A stretch of DNA of 64,000 bases from Lachnospiraceae bacterium (GCA_021202635.1 JAJQCQ010000084.1:1-64000); one strand, 5' to 3'; positions 25,013 to 34,684 are shown, counted from the stretch's first letter. Notes: generated by a model from the sequence alone, not told the origin. Translations and numbers: made by a program.

Positions 25013-27430
25013 TTATGCCGTGTATTCCTCCGTTGTGATGTAACCCGATATCCGGTACGTACTTCCGTTGCTGCGTATCGTCACTGCTCCGCAGTCCATC
25101 GTTGTGTAAAGCGTGATTCCGGCTGCACGCAAACGCTCCACAGCTGCGGCTGCGGGATGGCCGTAGCTGTTATCCTCGCCGCAGGAAATCACACCAAAGG
25201 CTGGCGAGGCGGCCGCCAGAAAAGCTTCAGAGGATGCCCCCTTTGAGCCATGGTGTCCCACCTTTAAGACATCACAGGTAAGCTCCACACCGGAGGAGGC
25301 GAGAGCCAGCTCTGACTCCCCCTCCAGATCCCCGGTAAAAAGCATGCGGAAAGCCCCGTATTGGAGAAGCAATACCATAGAGTCCTCATTCTTATCTCCG
25401 GACAAAGCCAGGGAATCGGGCGCCAGGCACGTAAGGGACCAGGAGGATGTACTTCCCAATGCCGCTCCCGCTTCCATACCGAATACAGGAATCCCCAGCT
25501 TTTCTGCATATGCCCTCAGATCAGCAAAGTCCTCCGCATCTGCCGTTGGCGGAAGAATGAGATTTTTCAACGTAATTCCATGCGCATTGCTTCCCGCAAA
25601 GCCAGGCAGATAGTCTTCGAGGTATTCTTCTATCCCACTGATGTGATCGCTGTCCGCATGAGACAGAAAAACATAATCAAGTCTGCTGATCCCATAGTAT
25701 TTCACCACCTGACTGATCCGATATTCCCAAAGTCCGCTCACAGAGCTGCTCCCGCCATCAATCAGACAATTCGTTCCGTCCGGAAACCGGATGAGCGCAC
25801 CATCTCCCTGACCCACATCGATACAGGTCACGGTCAGATCACTGCGTGGATGAAATCCCATCAGGCAGAGGCCCCCTGCGATTGCGCAAATCCACACCAG
25901 CCCTCCCATCCTTTGTTTTCTCGCGTTCACACGCTGGCGCCTTCTGCTTTTTCCCGTCAATAAAAGATGCGTGACACCTGCCGCGGCAAGCAGCAAACCA
26001 TAGTAAAGCATGACCTTCCACACCCCCGGACAGCCCGCGACCCAGAGCGCGCCCGGCATCTGCTGCTCAGCCACACAAAGCTCTTCAAACAGGCCCAGCA
26101 GATAATACACAGGAGCAGCCAGAAAGGTGCCCGCCGGGATACTGACCAGACCCGCCAGACAGGAAATCAGGGCAGAGCCCATCAGAGCCGACATCAGCGG
26201 AATCACAGCCAGATTGACTATCACGCTCCATGGAGCCGTCTGATAAAAGAACCAGAGTGTAATAGGTAATGTACCAGACCAGACACCCACGCCCTGGCAC
26301 AGCACATCCCATATCTGCCCGCCTGTTTCTGACAGTTTTTCTCCCTGTTTCCGCCTTTTTGCCTGCCCTGGATTCTCTTTTTCCCGCTCTGCTCCTCTTC
26401 TTTGATTTTCCGGTCGGGATTCGATTCTTCCCGTCTTTTCTTTTTTCACACGAAATGGATTGACTTCCTGGAGCTGCGGCACGAGCAGCGCGATTGACAG
26501 GATTGCGCCGAATGACAGAAGAAAAGAAGAGCTTCCGGCGGCACGTCCATCCTGAGACAGTATCAGAGCAGCCGCAACGCCAGCGGCGGTCAGGGTGTCA
26601 TTTTTCCGGCCCACAATCTGCGATCCAAGCCAGAGCAGAAACATGATGCAGGCGCGCACAGCAGATACGCCAAAACCAGCCATCAGGGCATACAGTACCA
26701 CCACAGCTGCCGACGGCAGCGCAGCCAGAATAAATGGCAGGCGCATGCGGCGCAGCAATTGATAGATACACATCCCGATCATACTGATATGAAGACCGCT
26801 GATGGAAATAATATGCGCAATGCCGCCTTCCTGGTATAGCTGCTTCCATTCCTGCTCCATATAGCTTTTCTCGCCAAGACTGATCGCAGAAACAGTGCGC
26901 GCTGCTTTTTCCTCCAGAATCTGAAGATAGGAATTGCGCAGGGCGCGGCGAAACCGTGCAAGCATACGGGGCAGAGAAAAACTCCCTTCCAGCACAGCTG
27001 TGACATTCGCGCCAGTGAGCCATCCTACCGTATTTTTCGCAAAATAATACTCCCTGAAATCAAACTGGCCGGGATTCTGCGCAGCGGAAAATGGCATCCA
27101 GGTGCCCGTCAGACGAACCCGGTCACCAGGCAGCAGACTGTCTGTTTCAATTGTACAATAAATTTTTAATTCGGAAGATAAAGAACCATTCGATTTGTCA
27201 TTTGTAGAAAGAACCACTTGATTTACAGAAAGGCGTATGCCTTCAGATACCGCGCTGACCTCTGACACAGTGCCTTCCACTGTCAGCGCATTGCCCGAAC
27301 CTGCGGTCCTGGTCAGATATTCCTGTACCTCCAGGAGTGCCTCATCCCTTGCGGAACCACGTATGCATCCTGTTATGCCAAAAAAGATCGCGACCACAAG
27401 ACACAGCAGAGCCAGCGGCCGTCTTCTCAT
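25013..27430 (-). CDS. comEC: DNA internalisation competence protein ComEC/Rec2
   Basis: The 805-aa protein has the three ComEC parts: an N-terminal OB-like DUF4131 region after a membrane anchor, the multi-helix Competence domain (HIISISGLHISMIGMCIYQL is its hallmark), and a C-terminal metallo-beta-lactamase domain (IDVGQGDGALIRFPDGTNCL, then LSHADSDHISGIEEYL and KVGHHGSKGASSEAF). It forms the channel for incoming single-stranded DNA and may degrade the other strand. It ends a same-strand run beginning with comEA. Complete motifs suggest it is functional. A charged insert (KEKTGRIESRPENQRRGAER) sits between helices. Confidence 0.95.
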   Translation of the reverse strand: MRRRPLALLCLVVAIFFGITGCIRGSARDEALLEVQEYLTRTAGSGNALTVEGTVSEVSAVSEGIRLSVNQVVLSTNDKSNGSLSSELKIYCTIETDSLLPGDRVRLTGTWMPFSAAQNPGQFDFREYYFAKNTVGWLTGANVTAVLEGSFSLPRMLARFRRALRNSYLQILEEKAARTVSAISLGEKSYMEQEWKQLYQEGGIAHIISISGLHISMIGMCIYQLLRRMRLPFILAALPSAAVVVLYALMAGFGVSAVRACIMFLLWLGSQIVGRKNDTLTAAGVAAALILSQDGRAAGSSSFLLSFGAILSIALLVPQLQEVNPFRVKKEKTGRIESRPENQRRGAEREKENPGQAKRRKQGEKLSETGGQIWDVLCQGVGVWSGTLPITLWFFYQTAPWSVIVNLAVIPLMSALMGSALISCLAGLVSIPAGTFLAAPVYYLLGLFEELCVAEQQMPGALWVAGCPGVWKVMLYYGLLLAAAGVTHLLLTGKSRRRQRVNARKQRMGGLVWICAIAGGLCLMGFHPRSDLTVTCIDVGQGDGALIRFPDGTNCLIDGGSSSVSGLWEYRISQVVKYYGISRLDYVFLSHADSDHISGIEEYLEDYLPGFAGSNAHGITLKNLILPPTADAEDFADLRAYAEKLGIPVFGMEAGAALGSTSSWSLTCLAPDSLALSGDKNEDSMVLLLQYGAFRMLFTGDLEGESELALASSGVELTCDVLKVGHHGSKGASSEAFLAAASPAFGVISCGEDNSYGHPAAAAVERLRAAGITLYTTMDCGAVTIRSNGSTYRISGYITTEEYTA

Positions 27431-27512
27431 TGCTCCACCCTCTCTCCCGTATATGCTTTCTCCGGCTGAACGCGTCTCTCCTTTTGCATTCAGCCGGAAC
27501 AGATATCTTTTC

Positions 27513-27550
27513 GTTACTGGTCACAGCCCGACCACGCACTTGCTGTGGGG
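27513..27550 (+). repeat. GTTAC-type dispersed intergenic repeat, copy
   Basis: GTTACTGGTCACAGCCCGAC at 27513, then CACGCACTTGCTGTGGGG. The 12-mer ACGCACTTGCTG also occurs in the 4.6-kb intergenic region on the other strand. It lies between the GerMN gene and comEC, next to a 9-bp inverted repeat CCGGCTGAA/TTCAGCCGG (27472-27480 and 27489-27497). Confidence 0.45.
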
Positions 27551-27598
27551 ATAGGGTTGAAAACAAAGTAGTTGCAAGCATCTCTCTCTTTTTCCCTG

Positions 27599-28807
27599 CT
27601 ACTCCGTCTGGATTTCAGCGGACACATCCGCATCTGTCACTCCGGCGATCGCGCCATCTGCACCCGCGGCGGAACTGTCCTCATCCGCAGCGTAACCATC
27701 CGCACCCGCGATAATGGCATCTGACGTGCTCGAATCCGCCAGGTCTTTTGCTGTTTCCAGATCACTCTCATCCGCCTCAGAGGAAAGTGCAGCATCTTCA
27801 CTCCCGTCCAGCTCCGGTTCCCCTTCTGCCTCATTTCCTTCCACAGCGGCCTCTTCCGTCTCGGACTCCAGACTCTCCACCTCAATCAGGCTTTCATTTA
27901 ACAGGAATACTTCGTTCAGCTCTATCTCATCCCAGAACAGGACATTCGAAGAACCTTCGATTGTAATTCTCACTCCGTCAACGTCATCGGCAGTCTCGCA
28001 GATAGAATTTACGATCGCGTACAAAGCCGTCGTGGCAGAGGGCGGATTCTCCGTCGGCTGCTGGTTAAATTCCTCACTGAAATTGATCGTGCAGACCCCG
28101 TTTTTTGTCGAGATATCCAGAATTTCCGTCGACGCATTCATCACTGTCCTGCGGTCTGAATAATCAGAGCCTTCCATCAGCTGTTCCAGAATCACACGAA
28201 CGAGTACCATATTACTCGAATAATCTACATTTCGAACCTCTTTTAACAGTTTTGTCCCATCCTCATTCGGAAAATACAAAACGAGGGAGGTCGTCTGATA
28301 AGAGTTAATCCCGCCATTTTTCGTATCAATAAAGTTTTCCGCATCCATCGCCGCTACCAGCTCGCCATTCGCGTCCACCAGCTGCTCCGAATCTACAGTC
28401 AGAATGATTTTCGTCACACCAGGGATCTGGCAAATCGTCTTTACCACAGCAGCGCGCAAAAGAACCTCCGTGATGTTGTCCATCTCATAGTATGCGTCTG
28501 AAAAGTCAATCCGAAGTGCGTCGATCCCGCGCTCATAGCCCTGATACAATACCGTCTCCGGAATCACACTGGTATAGACCGCATCCTCCGGCACGGTCGA
28601 CATCTGCGCCATAAGCTCTGTCATCATTTCATCAAACGTCTCTGCGGCAGGCGAATAGCTCATTTCATAAAGGCTTGTACCGGATGAATTTTTATAATAA
28701 ATCGTATAGCTGGTACTGTCTTCCTTCTTCCCGCAGCCGCCGGAAAGAAGCAGTGCGGCAGCCAGAAGCAACAGCACACAAAAAGAAACGCTTCTTTTTT
28801 TCTTCAC
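27599..28807 (-). CDS. GerMN-domain lipoprotein
   Basis: A lipoprotein signal (VSFCVLLLLAAALLLSGGC; lipobox LSGGC, Cys25) is followed by two GerMN-type domains (YQGYERGIDALRIDFSDAYY and later TKNGVCTINFSEEFNQQP) and an Ala/Glu/Asp/Ser-rich tail of about 90 residues. GerMN domains occur in spore germination and cortex proteins. The start is GTG at 28807 with GGAGGG 6 nt upstream. It follows the histidine kinase gene by 140 bp, so it may be the extracytoplasmic partner of the two-component system, as YycH/YycI are for WalK (analogy only). Confidence 0.85.
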   Translation of the reverse strand: MKKKRSVSFCVLLLLAAALLLSGGCGKKEDSTSYTIYYKNSSGTSLYEMSYSPAAETFDEMMTELMAQMSTVPEDAVYTSVIPETVLYQGYERGIDALRIDFSDAYYEMDNITEVLLRAAVVKTICQIPGVTKIILTVDSEQLVDANGELVAAMDAENFIDTKNGGINSYQTTSLVLYFPNEDGTKLLKEVRNVDYSSNMVLVRVILEQLMEGSDYSDRRTVMNASTEILDISTKNGVCTINFSEEFNQQPTENPPSATTALYAIVNSICETADDVDGVRITIEGSSNVLFWDEIELNEVFLLNESLIEVESLESETEEAAVEGNEAEGEPELDGSEDAALSSEADESDLETAKDLADSSTSDAIIAGADGYAADEDSSAAGADGAIAGVTDADVSAEIQTE

Positions 28808-28947
28808 GTAAATCCCTCCGCAGATGGTCTCGATTCACGGATGGAATCGAACACACAACTCTCTAAAATGATTTCTGATAGCCATTCAGAATCACAGCGG
28901 CACACAGACCTGCAGCCTGCTGTCTGGAATCGTTATGATTTCCATGA

Positions 28948-30408
28948 TCACGGCACATATTTCAGCGGAATCCGCACAGTGAAGGTCGTTCCTTCTCCCT
29001 CACGGCTATAGACCTTTATCGCGCCATGATGCATCAGAACCGCGCTTCTCGTGATTGCGAGTCCCAGTCCGGTACCGCCGATCTCCCGCGAATGCGATTT
29101 ATCTACGCGGTAAAAGCGCTCAAAAATATGCTCCTGAGATTCCTCCGGGATACCGATTCCGGAATCATCCACCCGGATGTAAAAATATTTACTGTCCACA
29201 TTAAGAGAAACATGTACCCATCCGCCGTCCCGGTTGTATTTGATCCCGTTTTCAATCAGATTGGAGATCGCGAGCGTCAGTTTTGTCTCATCTACCTCTG
29301 CGAGAATTGGTTTAAAGCTCTCCAGCACCAGATCGACGTTTTTCGTCCCTGCGATCGGACGCAGCCTTTTCAGTACCAGCTCGATCAGCTGATTGATATT
29401 CGTCTCTTCAATATGGACGTCCGAAGAACGCTTATCCATCTTCACGAGTGAAAGCAGGTCCGATATAATTTTATTTTCGCGGTCTACTTCCTCCGCGATG
29501 TCTCCCATAAACTCCCTGTAGAGTTCAACCGGCACGTCCTCCTGTGCCAGAAGGGAATCCGCCAGGACCTTCATCGAGGTAATCGGTGTTTTCAGTTCAT
29601 GTGAGACATTTGAGACGAACTCCTGCCGCGAATCCTCCTGTGCCTTCATACGCTTCAGCATACGGTTATATGCCTCAGCAAGAAGCTGCGTCTCCGTATA
29701 ATCCGGGATAGAGATTTCTTCATCATTTACACCCGCAACATCCTCCAGAGACTGTGTAATTTTTCCAAACGGACGCGTCAGAATCCGTGAAACGTAAAAG
29801 GCCACCCCCAGAATCAGGAGCGTCAGAATCGACTGCAGCTGCAGCACGATCCGGCTGATGCCTGCTTTTCCATTGGCGATATCTACCGTAGGAACACTGA
29901 TAATCATAATTCCTTCCGTTTCCCCGGAATCATCGTTTACGATCGGAATCGTCATTTCCAGGAACTGGTTGTCTTCGTCATAGTTCGTCGAATTCGTCCC
30001 CTGAAACGTCAGAAGCACTTCCTCTGAAATAATCACTTTATCTACATCAATGTCATAGGTGTCTTTGATAATACGAAAATTGCTGTTGACAAGAATCAAA
30101 CGCCCGGAATACAGGGATGCCATCTGGTCAATCAGCCGATCGACCTGATCGGAATCGTTCCCATGCATATATTCGGACTCTGAGATCTGCTCCAGAATCT
30201 GCTGGCACTGCCGCTCCAGCAGCTGTGCCTTCTGCTCAACTGCCTGCGACTCATAGTTCGTCAGAACCGCGTACCGCATCAGAAGAACAGGAATCACACC
30301 CACCAGAATGAAAAACAGGAAGATACGTGCCTGCAGGCTTTTTAAATATTTTTTAATGATTGGCTTAATGCTGGAAATAGTAACCCACTCCCCACTTCGT
30401 ATGTACAT
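28948..30408 (-). CDS. Membrane sensor histidine kinase (HAMP, WalK-like)
   Basis: Layout: TM1 (IFLFFILVGVIPVLLMRYAV), a 150-residue extracellular sensor, TM2 (LTLLILGVAFYVSRILTRPF), HAMP, the H-box FVSNVSHELKTPITSMKVLA with the phospho-His, N-box ISNLIENGIKYNRDGG, and G-boxes DSGIGIPEESQEHIFERFYR and GGTGLGLAI. It has no PAS domain, unlike full WalK. The start is uncertain: the frame runs back into the response regulator gene; ATG 30408 gives a 44-bp overlap but has a weak ribosome binding site, and no better ATG, GTG or TTG precedes the first helix. Confidence 0.88.
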   Translation of the reverse strand: MYIRSGEWVTISSIKPIIKKYLKSLQARIFLFFILVGVIPVLLMRYAVLTNYESQAVEQKAQLLERQCQQILEQISESEYMHGNDSDQVDRLIDQMASLYSGRLILVNSNFRIIKDTYDIDVDKVIISEEVLLTFQGTNSTNYDEDNQFLEMTIPIVNDDSGETEGIMIISVPTVDIANGKAGISRIVLQLQSILTLLILGVAFYVSRILTRPFGKITQSLEDVAGVNDEEISIPDYTETQLLAEAYNRMLKRMKAQEDSRQEFVSNVSHELKTPITSMKVLADSLLAQEDVPVELYREFMGDIAEEVDRENKIISDLLSLVKMDKRSSDVHIEETNINQLIELVLKRLRPIAGTKNVDLVLESFKPILAEVDETKLTLAISNLIENGIKYNRDGGWVHVSLNVDSKYFYIRVDDSGIGIPEESQEHIFERFYRVDKSHSREIGGTGLGLAITRSAVLMHHGAIKVYSREGEGTTFTVRIPLKYVP

Positions 30409-31054
30409 ATTTCGGTTCGCTCGGGTTCGCCTCAATTTTTTCGCGCAAACGACGGATATGCACATCCACTGTTCTCACATCCCCCGGATACTCGTAACCC
30501 CACACGGTATTTAAAAGACTCTCCCGGCTGTATACCTTATTTGGATTAAAAACAAGCAGCTCTAAAAGGTCAAATTCCTTTGTCGTCAGATTCACCTCTT
30601 TGCCGGCGACACTGACTCTCCTGCCATCGCAGTCCAGAACGAGATCGCCCACCTCCACGATCTTCCCCTTCGGCTCAGCCGCATTTTTCTGGGAAGTCCG
30701 TCGGATAATTGCTTTCAGCCTCGCCTTGACCTCAAGGATATTAAAGGGTTTCGTGATATAATCGTCTGCACCGTACTCCAGGCCCATGATCTTATCCATA
30801 TCGTCGCCCTTCGCCGTCAGCATAACAATCGGCACATCGGAGAATTCACGAATCTGCTGACATACCTGCAGGCCGTCCAGCTTCGGCAGCATCAGATCCA
30901 GAAGGATAATGTCGTATTTATTTTCCCTTGCCAGCCGCACTGCTTCCTCCCCATCGTAAGCGCAGTCCACGTCCATGTCATCCTGCTCCAGACTGAACCG
31001 GATGCCCTTAACGATCAACTTCTCATCATCCACTACCAAAACTCTTTTCGCCAT
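30365..31054 (-). CDS. OmpR/PhoB-type response regulator (WalR/VicR-like)
   Basis: The receiver domain has the acidic pair VDDE, phospho-acceptor Asp in IILLDLMLPKLDGL, and Lys in TKPFNILEVKARL; the C-terminal winged helix ends VDVHIRRLREKIEANPSEPK and WGVGYYF. At 229 aa it is normal for the family. It lies 19 bp after comEA and overlaps the kinase gene. WalR-type regulators control cell-wall turnover; the targets here are unknown. AAGGAG precedes the ATG by 6 nt. Confidence 0.95.
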   Translation of the reverse strand: MAKRVLVVDDEKLIVKGIRFSLEQDDMDVDCAYDGEEAVRLARENKYDIILLDLMLPKLDGLQVCQQIREFSDVPIVMLTAKGDDMDKIMGLEYGADDYITKPFNILEVKARLKAIIRRTSQKNAAEPKGKIVEVGDLVLDCDGRRVSVAGKEVNLTTKEFDLLELLVFNPNKVYSRESLLNTVWGYEYPGDVRTVDVHIRRLREKIEANPSEPKYVHTKWGVGYYFQH

Positions 31055-31073
31055 AATAATCTCCTTACAATAT

Positions 31074-31832
31074 CTATACGGTTATGAGGTCTTTGATCTT
31101 AGAGAAGACCCCGCTCTTGATTCCGGAAATATTCTGAATCTCCTCAATCGAAGCAAACGCTCCGTGCTCGCTTCGATACGCAAGAATCGCAGCGGCCTTT
31201 GCCTCGCCGATCCCGGGAAGCGTCATCAGTTCCTGGGCTGTCGCTGTATTCAGATTAACCTTACCGTCGGAAGTATCTGCTGCTTCCCCGCTCCCGGCCG
31301 ACACTGCCTCATCCGCAGTGGAGTTTCCTTCTGAGAGCATGCCCGCTGTTTCACTGCTCATCCCTTCCGCTGACGCGCCGGAAGCCTTCAGCAACGCTGT
31401 CTCTTCTGTCGAATAAACATAAAGCTTCTGTCCATCCCTGACTGCCGCCGCCTGATTCAGCCACTCCTCATCCGCTCCCAGGGAAAAACCGCCCGCCTGC
31501 GCAATCGCGTCACAGACACGCATATCGCCCCTGATCGGATACACGCCGGGTTCCTTCACTGCGCCGCAGACGTAAACATAACCAAGAATCGCCTCGGTTT
31601 CCGTCTCTGCCAAAGAGAGCCCACCTTCCTGTGCGGATTCTGTCTCTGCCAGAGAACGTGTATCCTCCTCTGCCGATTCTGTCTCTGCCGAAGAGAGCAG
31701 ATTTTCCGCTGTGGATTCCGTTTCCACGGTCAGTCCCGCCGTATAAAGCGTGCCGCGCTCTCCACAGCCTGACGCTCCGGTCAGGACAACGCATAACAGG
31801 GCTGTAGCCAGCCCTCTTTTTTTCCATAACAT
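31074..31832 (-). CDS. comEA: ComEA-type DNA-binding competence lipoprotein
   Basis: A lipoprotein-like leader (LATALLCVVLTGASGC) precedes an SLBB domain (YVYVCGAVKEPGVYPIRGDM) and a C-terminal helix-hairpin-helix DNA-binding domain (KVNLNTATAQELMTLPGIGE, then ILAYRSEHGAFASIEEI). ComEA binds incoming DNA at the cell surface and passes it to ComEC, which is encoded four genes downstream. Between leader and SLBB is a Glu/Ser/Thr spacer with three 13-residue repeats (SLAETESAQ type; 39-nt period at 31597-31713). ComEA usually has a plain membrane anchor; the Cys here suggests lipid anchoring (inference). Confidence 0.9.
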   Translation of the reverse strand: MLWKKRGLATALLCVVLTGASGCGERGTLYTAGLTVETESTAENLLSSAETESAEEDTRSLAETESAQEGGLSLAETETEAILGYVYVCGAVKEPGVYPIRGDMRVCDAIAQAGGFSLGADEEWLNQAAAVRDGQKLYVYSTEETALLKASGASAEGMSSETAGMLSEGNSTADEAVSAGSGEAADTSDGKVNLNTATAQELMTLPGIGEAKAAAILAYRSEHGAFASIEEIQNISGIKSGVFSKIKDLITV

Positions 31833-31876
31833 ATACCCATGCGGCCAAAGCCACTGTTTTCCCGTATACGTTCCTT

Positions 31877-31905
31877 ATTTTAACGAAAAATGAAATACTT
31901 TGCAA
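31877..31905 (-). promoter_or_regulatory. Promoter of the comEA-two-component-gerMN-comEC run
   Basis: TTGCAA (31905-31900), 17-bp spacer and TAAAAT (31882-31877) lie 45 bp upstream of the comEA ATG. This is the only clear sigma-A-type promoter I found ahead of the five-gene run. Confidence 0.6.
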
Positions 31906-31931
31906 CAGATTTTTTACAGATGAAAGAAAAT

Positions 31932-32360
31932 TTACCATTTAAATATTACAATTCCAATAACAGTTAAAAGCATACCAAAGACCTTCCGCCCTTCCAGCGG
32001 CTGCTTTTCTACTCCAAACAGTCCCAGCAGCTCAATCCCATACGAAACAATCAGCTGTGCAACAACAATCAGCATAGCTGCGCGCGCGGGACCCAGGCTT
32101 CCCATCGCCTTCACTACTGTTATGGTAATAAATGCGCCGATCACGCCGGAAAGAAGCATATATTTCGGCTCCACCAGCCACAGCCTGGCCACATTCGTCC
32201 GATCTGTGAACAGCCACGCCAGAATACAGACAAGCAAAGCGGTCAGCTGCACAAAAGCAGACGAGAGCCAGAGACTCGTCTGCTTTGTCATTTCCGTATT
32301 AAACACTCCCTGTATACTCATCAGCGCACCAGAAAGCAGCGCGATCAGAATTCCCCACAT
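31932..32360 (-). CDS. DMT-superfamily small transporter (DUF606/YdcZ type)
   Basis: The 142-aa protein has four or five hydrophobic helices with the DUF606 pattern (LLSGALMSIQGVFNTEMTKQ, then LLSGVIGAFITITVVKAMGS and ARAAMLIVVAQLIVSYGIEL). These EamA-like proteins are half-size drug/metabolite transporters; substrate unknown. Start ATG 32360 follows AGGAGG. It lies downstream of argD with 117 bp between; that gap has a 16-nt exact match to the arginine regulatory region (32463-32478). Confidence 0.88.
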   Translation of the reverse strand: MWGILIALLSGALMSIQGVFNTEMTKQTSLWLSSAFVQLTALLVCILAWLFTDRTNVARLWLVEPKYMLLSGVIGAFITITVVKAMGSLGPARAAMLIVVAQLIVSYGIELLGLFGVEKQPLEGRKVFGMLLTVIGIVIFKW

Positions 32361-32462
32361 AATTTCCTCCTGCATTCAGGCCGGCAACATGAGAAATCTC
32401 CATTATCTGTCACCGTCCCATATGATTGTTCTGGCAGGAGTATGCTCGGTTTTCCGAAAAAA

Positions 32463-32478
32463 TATACATGATTACTGT
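32463..32478 (-). promoter_or_regulatory. 16-nt match to the arginine operator region
   Basis: TATACATGATTACTGT here is identical to 37274-37289, which spans the centre of the ARG-box pair between argC and argG. It ends at the argD stop codon and lies upstream of the DMT transporter gene. Only part of each ARG box is included, so binding by ArgR is uncertain. Confidence 0.35.
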
Positions 32479-33701
32479 CAAAAGGACGTTTCCAGACGCA
32501 CCACCATCTCATCAATATCCTTTTTCTCAATCACCAGAGGCGGTACCAGACGCAGTACATTGCCTTCTGCGCTTAAAACCACCAGCCCGTTTTCGAGCGA
32601 TTTGCTCACAATCTCACCGACCGGGCGTCCCTCGACCAGCAGTCCCTGCATAAATCCTTTGCCCCGCCGTGCGGTCAGGAAATCATATTTTTCCACCAGC
32701 TCATCCAGTCTCTGTTCCAGATAAGGGGTTAACTCCCGCACATGATCGATCACGTGAAGCTTTTCAAAAAGATCAAATACCTTTGACACAGCAGCACAGG
32801 CAAATGGATTGCCGCCATAGGTCGTTCCGTGATCTCCCGGAACCAGAGAAGCCTTCGCCGTCTTTTCGTTCAGCAAAAATGCCCCCACCGGCACGCCGCA
32901 GCCAAGCGCCTTCGCGCAGGTCATAATGTCCGGCTGCACACCGTACTGCTGGCAGGCAAACCAGCTCCCGGTGCGCCCCATGCCGCACTGAATTTCATCC
33001 AGAATCAGCAGAATATCCTTTTCCTCGCACAGAGCGCGCACGCCGCGCAAAAACTCCGGTTCCGCAGGATAAATTCCCCCTTCGCCCTGTACCGTTTCCA
33101 GAATGATTGCGCAGGTGTGCGCCGTGATCTGTGCTTTCACGCTCTCCAGATCATTGAATTTCGCAAATCTCACCCCGCCCATCAGCGGACGAAATGCCTC
33201 CTGATAGTGCGGATTTCCCGTCACAGACAGTGCGCCGACGCTCCGGCCGTGAAAGGAATGCTCCATGGCGATAATCTCATAATTGGCCTCAGCAGTCTCA
33301 TCTTCCGCTGCGTTTTTCCCGGCCGCATTCTTTTTTAAATAGGCATATTTCCGTGCCGCCTTCAGCGCACCCTCAATCGCCTCTGTGCCGCTGTTGGTAA
33401 AAAATACCTTGTCCATGCCGCTCGCCTTCGCCAGCTTCGCAGCCGCCTCCGGAAGAGGCTCGTTGTAAAACAGATTCGAGGTATGGATCAGCTTATCAAT
33501 CTGCGTCTTCAGCGCTTCGTTATACGCCTGATTGCCGTATCCGAGCGCAAAAACCGCGATCCCGGCGCCAAAGTCCAGATAGTCCTTTCCGTCCACATCG
33601 GTCAGGTATACCCCTTCCCCTCTCTCAAACACCACCGGAAACCGATTGTACGTGTGAAGCACATGCTGCTCTGTCAAATCCATATATTCCTGACTGGTCA
33701 T
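32478..33701 (-). CDS. argD: Acetylornithine aminotransferase
   Basis: Class III PLP aminotransferase features: DVDGKDYLDFGAGIAVFALG, FFTNSGTEAIEGALKAARKY, LILDEIQCGMGRTGSWF, and the PLP lysine in TCAKALGCGVPVGAF. Context (argC-J-B-D) makes it N-acetylornithine 5-aminotransferase, which transfers an amino group from glutamate to N-acetylglutamate semialdehyde. Start ATG 33701 is chosen for GGAAGGAGA just upstream and the typical N-terminus (MTSQEYMDLTEQHVLHTYNR); the open frame extends 63 codons further without support. Confidence 0.95.
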   Translation of the reverse strand: MTSQEYMDLTEQHVLHTYNRFPVVFERGEGVYLTDVDGKDYLDFGAGIAVFALGYGNQAYNEALKTQIDKLIHTSNLFYNEPLPEAAAKLAKASGMDKVFFTNSGTEAIEGALKAARKYAYLKKNAAGKNAAEDETAEANYEIIAMEHSFHGRSVGALSVTGNPHYQEAFRPLMGGVRFAKFNDLESVKAQITAHTCAIILETVQGEGGIYPAEPEFLRGVRALCEEKDILLILDEIQCGMGRTGSWFACQQYGVQPDIMTCAKALGCGVPVGAFLLNEKTAKASLVPGDHGTTYGGNPFACAAVSKVFDLFEKLHVIDHVRELTPYLEQRLDELVEKYDFLTARRGKGFMQGLLVEGRPVGEIVSKSLENGLVVLSAEGNVLRLVPPLVIEKKDIDEMVVRLETSF

Positions 33702-33744
33702 TTTCTTCTCCTTCCATGCTGCCGGCGTTTTCTGCCCTGTCCCG

Positions 33745-34647
33745 TCAGCTCTCGTGATAGTAGCGCTCCTCCCGGTCGCCGATAATTGCGGTGCCGATTC
33801 CTTTGTTGGTGAAAAATTCCAGCAGCAGACAATGTTCAATTCTGCCATCCAGAATATGCACCCTCGATACGCCTCCCTCAATCGCCGCAATACAATTCTG
33901 AAGCTTTGGCAGCATACCGCCGCCGGCGTTTCCGCTTGCCAGAAAGGCTCTGGCCTCCGGAATGGTCAGCTCACTGATTAAAGAGGTGTGATCCAGCGGA
34001 TCCCGGTAAACCCCTTCTATATCTGTCAGGAACGCCAGCTTCGCTGCCCTGACCGCTTTCGCAATCGCACAGGCGGCATCATCCGCATTGATATTGTAAG
34101 AATGGTACTGGTCGTCCGAACCAATCGGGCAGATCACCGGAATAAAATCGTTGTCCAGCAAGGTGTCAAGGAGCTCAGTATTGACTTCCCTCACCTCACC
34201 GACATAGCCGATGTCTTTTCCGCCTGAGAGCTTTTTATCCACCCGCAGCACCGAGCCATCCTTCCCGCTGATACCGACCGCCTTCAGGCCAGTCTTTTCC
34301 ATCATCGACACAAGACCTTTATTGATCCGGTTCAGCACCATTTCCACGACCTCCATCGTGTCCTTATCTGTGACACGCAGTCCATTGACAAAACTTGTCT
34401 CCAGGCCCAGCTTATTAATCCATTTTGTAATCTCCTTGCCGCCTCCATGTACAATAATCGGCCGGAAGCCAACCAGCTTTAACAGCGCAACGTCACGAAT
34501 CACGCTCTTTTTCAGCTCATGATCCACCATTGCGCTTCCGCCATATTTCACGACAATGGTCTTCCCCTGAAAGCGCTGAATATAGGGCAGTGCCTCTATC
34601 AGGACACTTGCTTTCTGAAGCCAGAGCTCCATTTCTGTTGATTCCAT
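33745..34647 (-). CDS. argB: Acetylglutamate kinase
   Basis: Amino-acid-kinase fold: [10 protein letters not shown] (phosphate-binding Lys and Gly), [29 protein letters not shown], and [14 protein letters not shown] near the C-terminus. It phosphorylates N-acetylglutamate with ATP. The N-terminal extension before the first strand ([20 protein letters not shown]) is the helix seen in arginine-inhibited hexameric enzymes, so feedback by arginine is likely. Start ATG 34647 has GGAAAGGA upstream; another ATG 21 bp earlier is weaker. Confidence 0.96.
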   Translation of the reverse strand: MESTEMELWLQKASVLIEALPYIQRFQGKTIVVKYGGSAMVDHELKKSVIRDVALLKLVGFRPIIVHGGGKEITKWINKLGLETSFVNGLRVTDKDTMEVVEMVLNRINKGLVSMMEKTGLKAVGISGKDGSVLRVDKKLSGGKDIGYVGEVREVNTELLDTLLDNDFIPVICPIGSDDQYHSYNINADDAACAIAKAVRAAKLAFLTDIEGVYRDPLDHTSLISELTIPEARAFLASGNAGGGMLPKLQNCIAAIEGGVSRVHILDGRIEHCLLLEFFTNKGIGTAIIGDREERYYHES

Positions 34648-34684
34648 GTTTACAGTCCTTTCCGTCATCCGAGATGAAACGCAC

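Noticed and set aside
27472-27497. CCGGCTGAA/TTCAGCCGG hairpin as a terminator after the GerMN gene
   Set aside because: It lacks a T-run on the minus strand and lies far (about 100 bp) past the stop; kept only as part of the repeat note.
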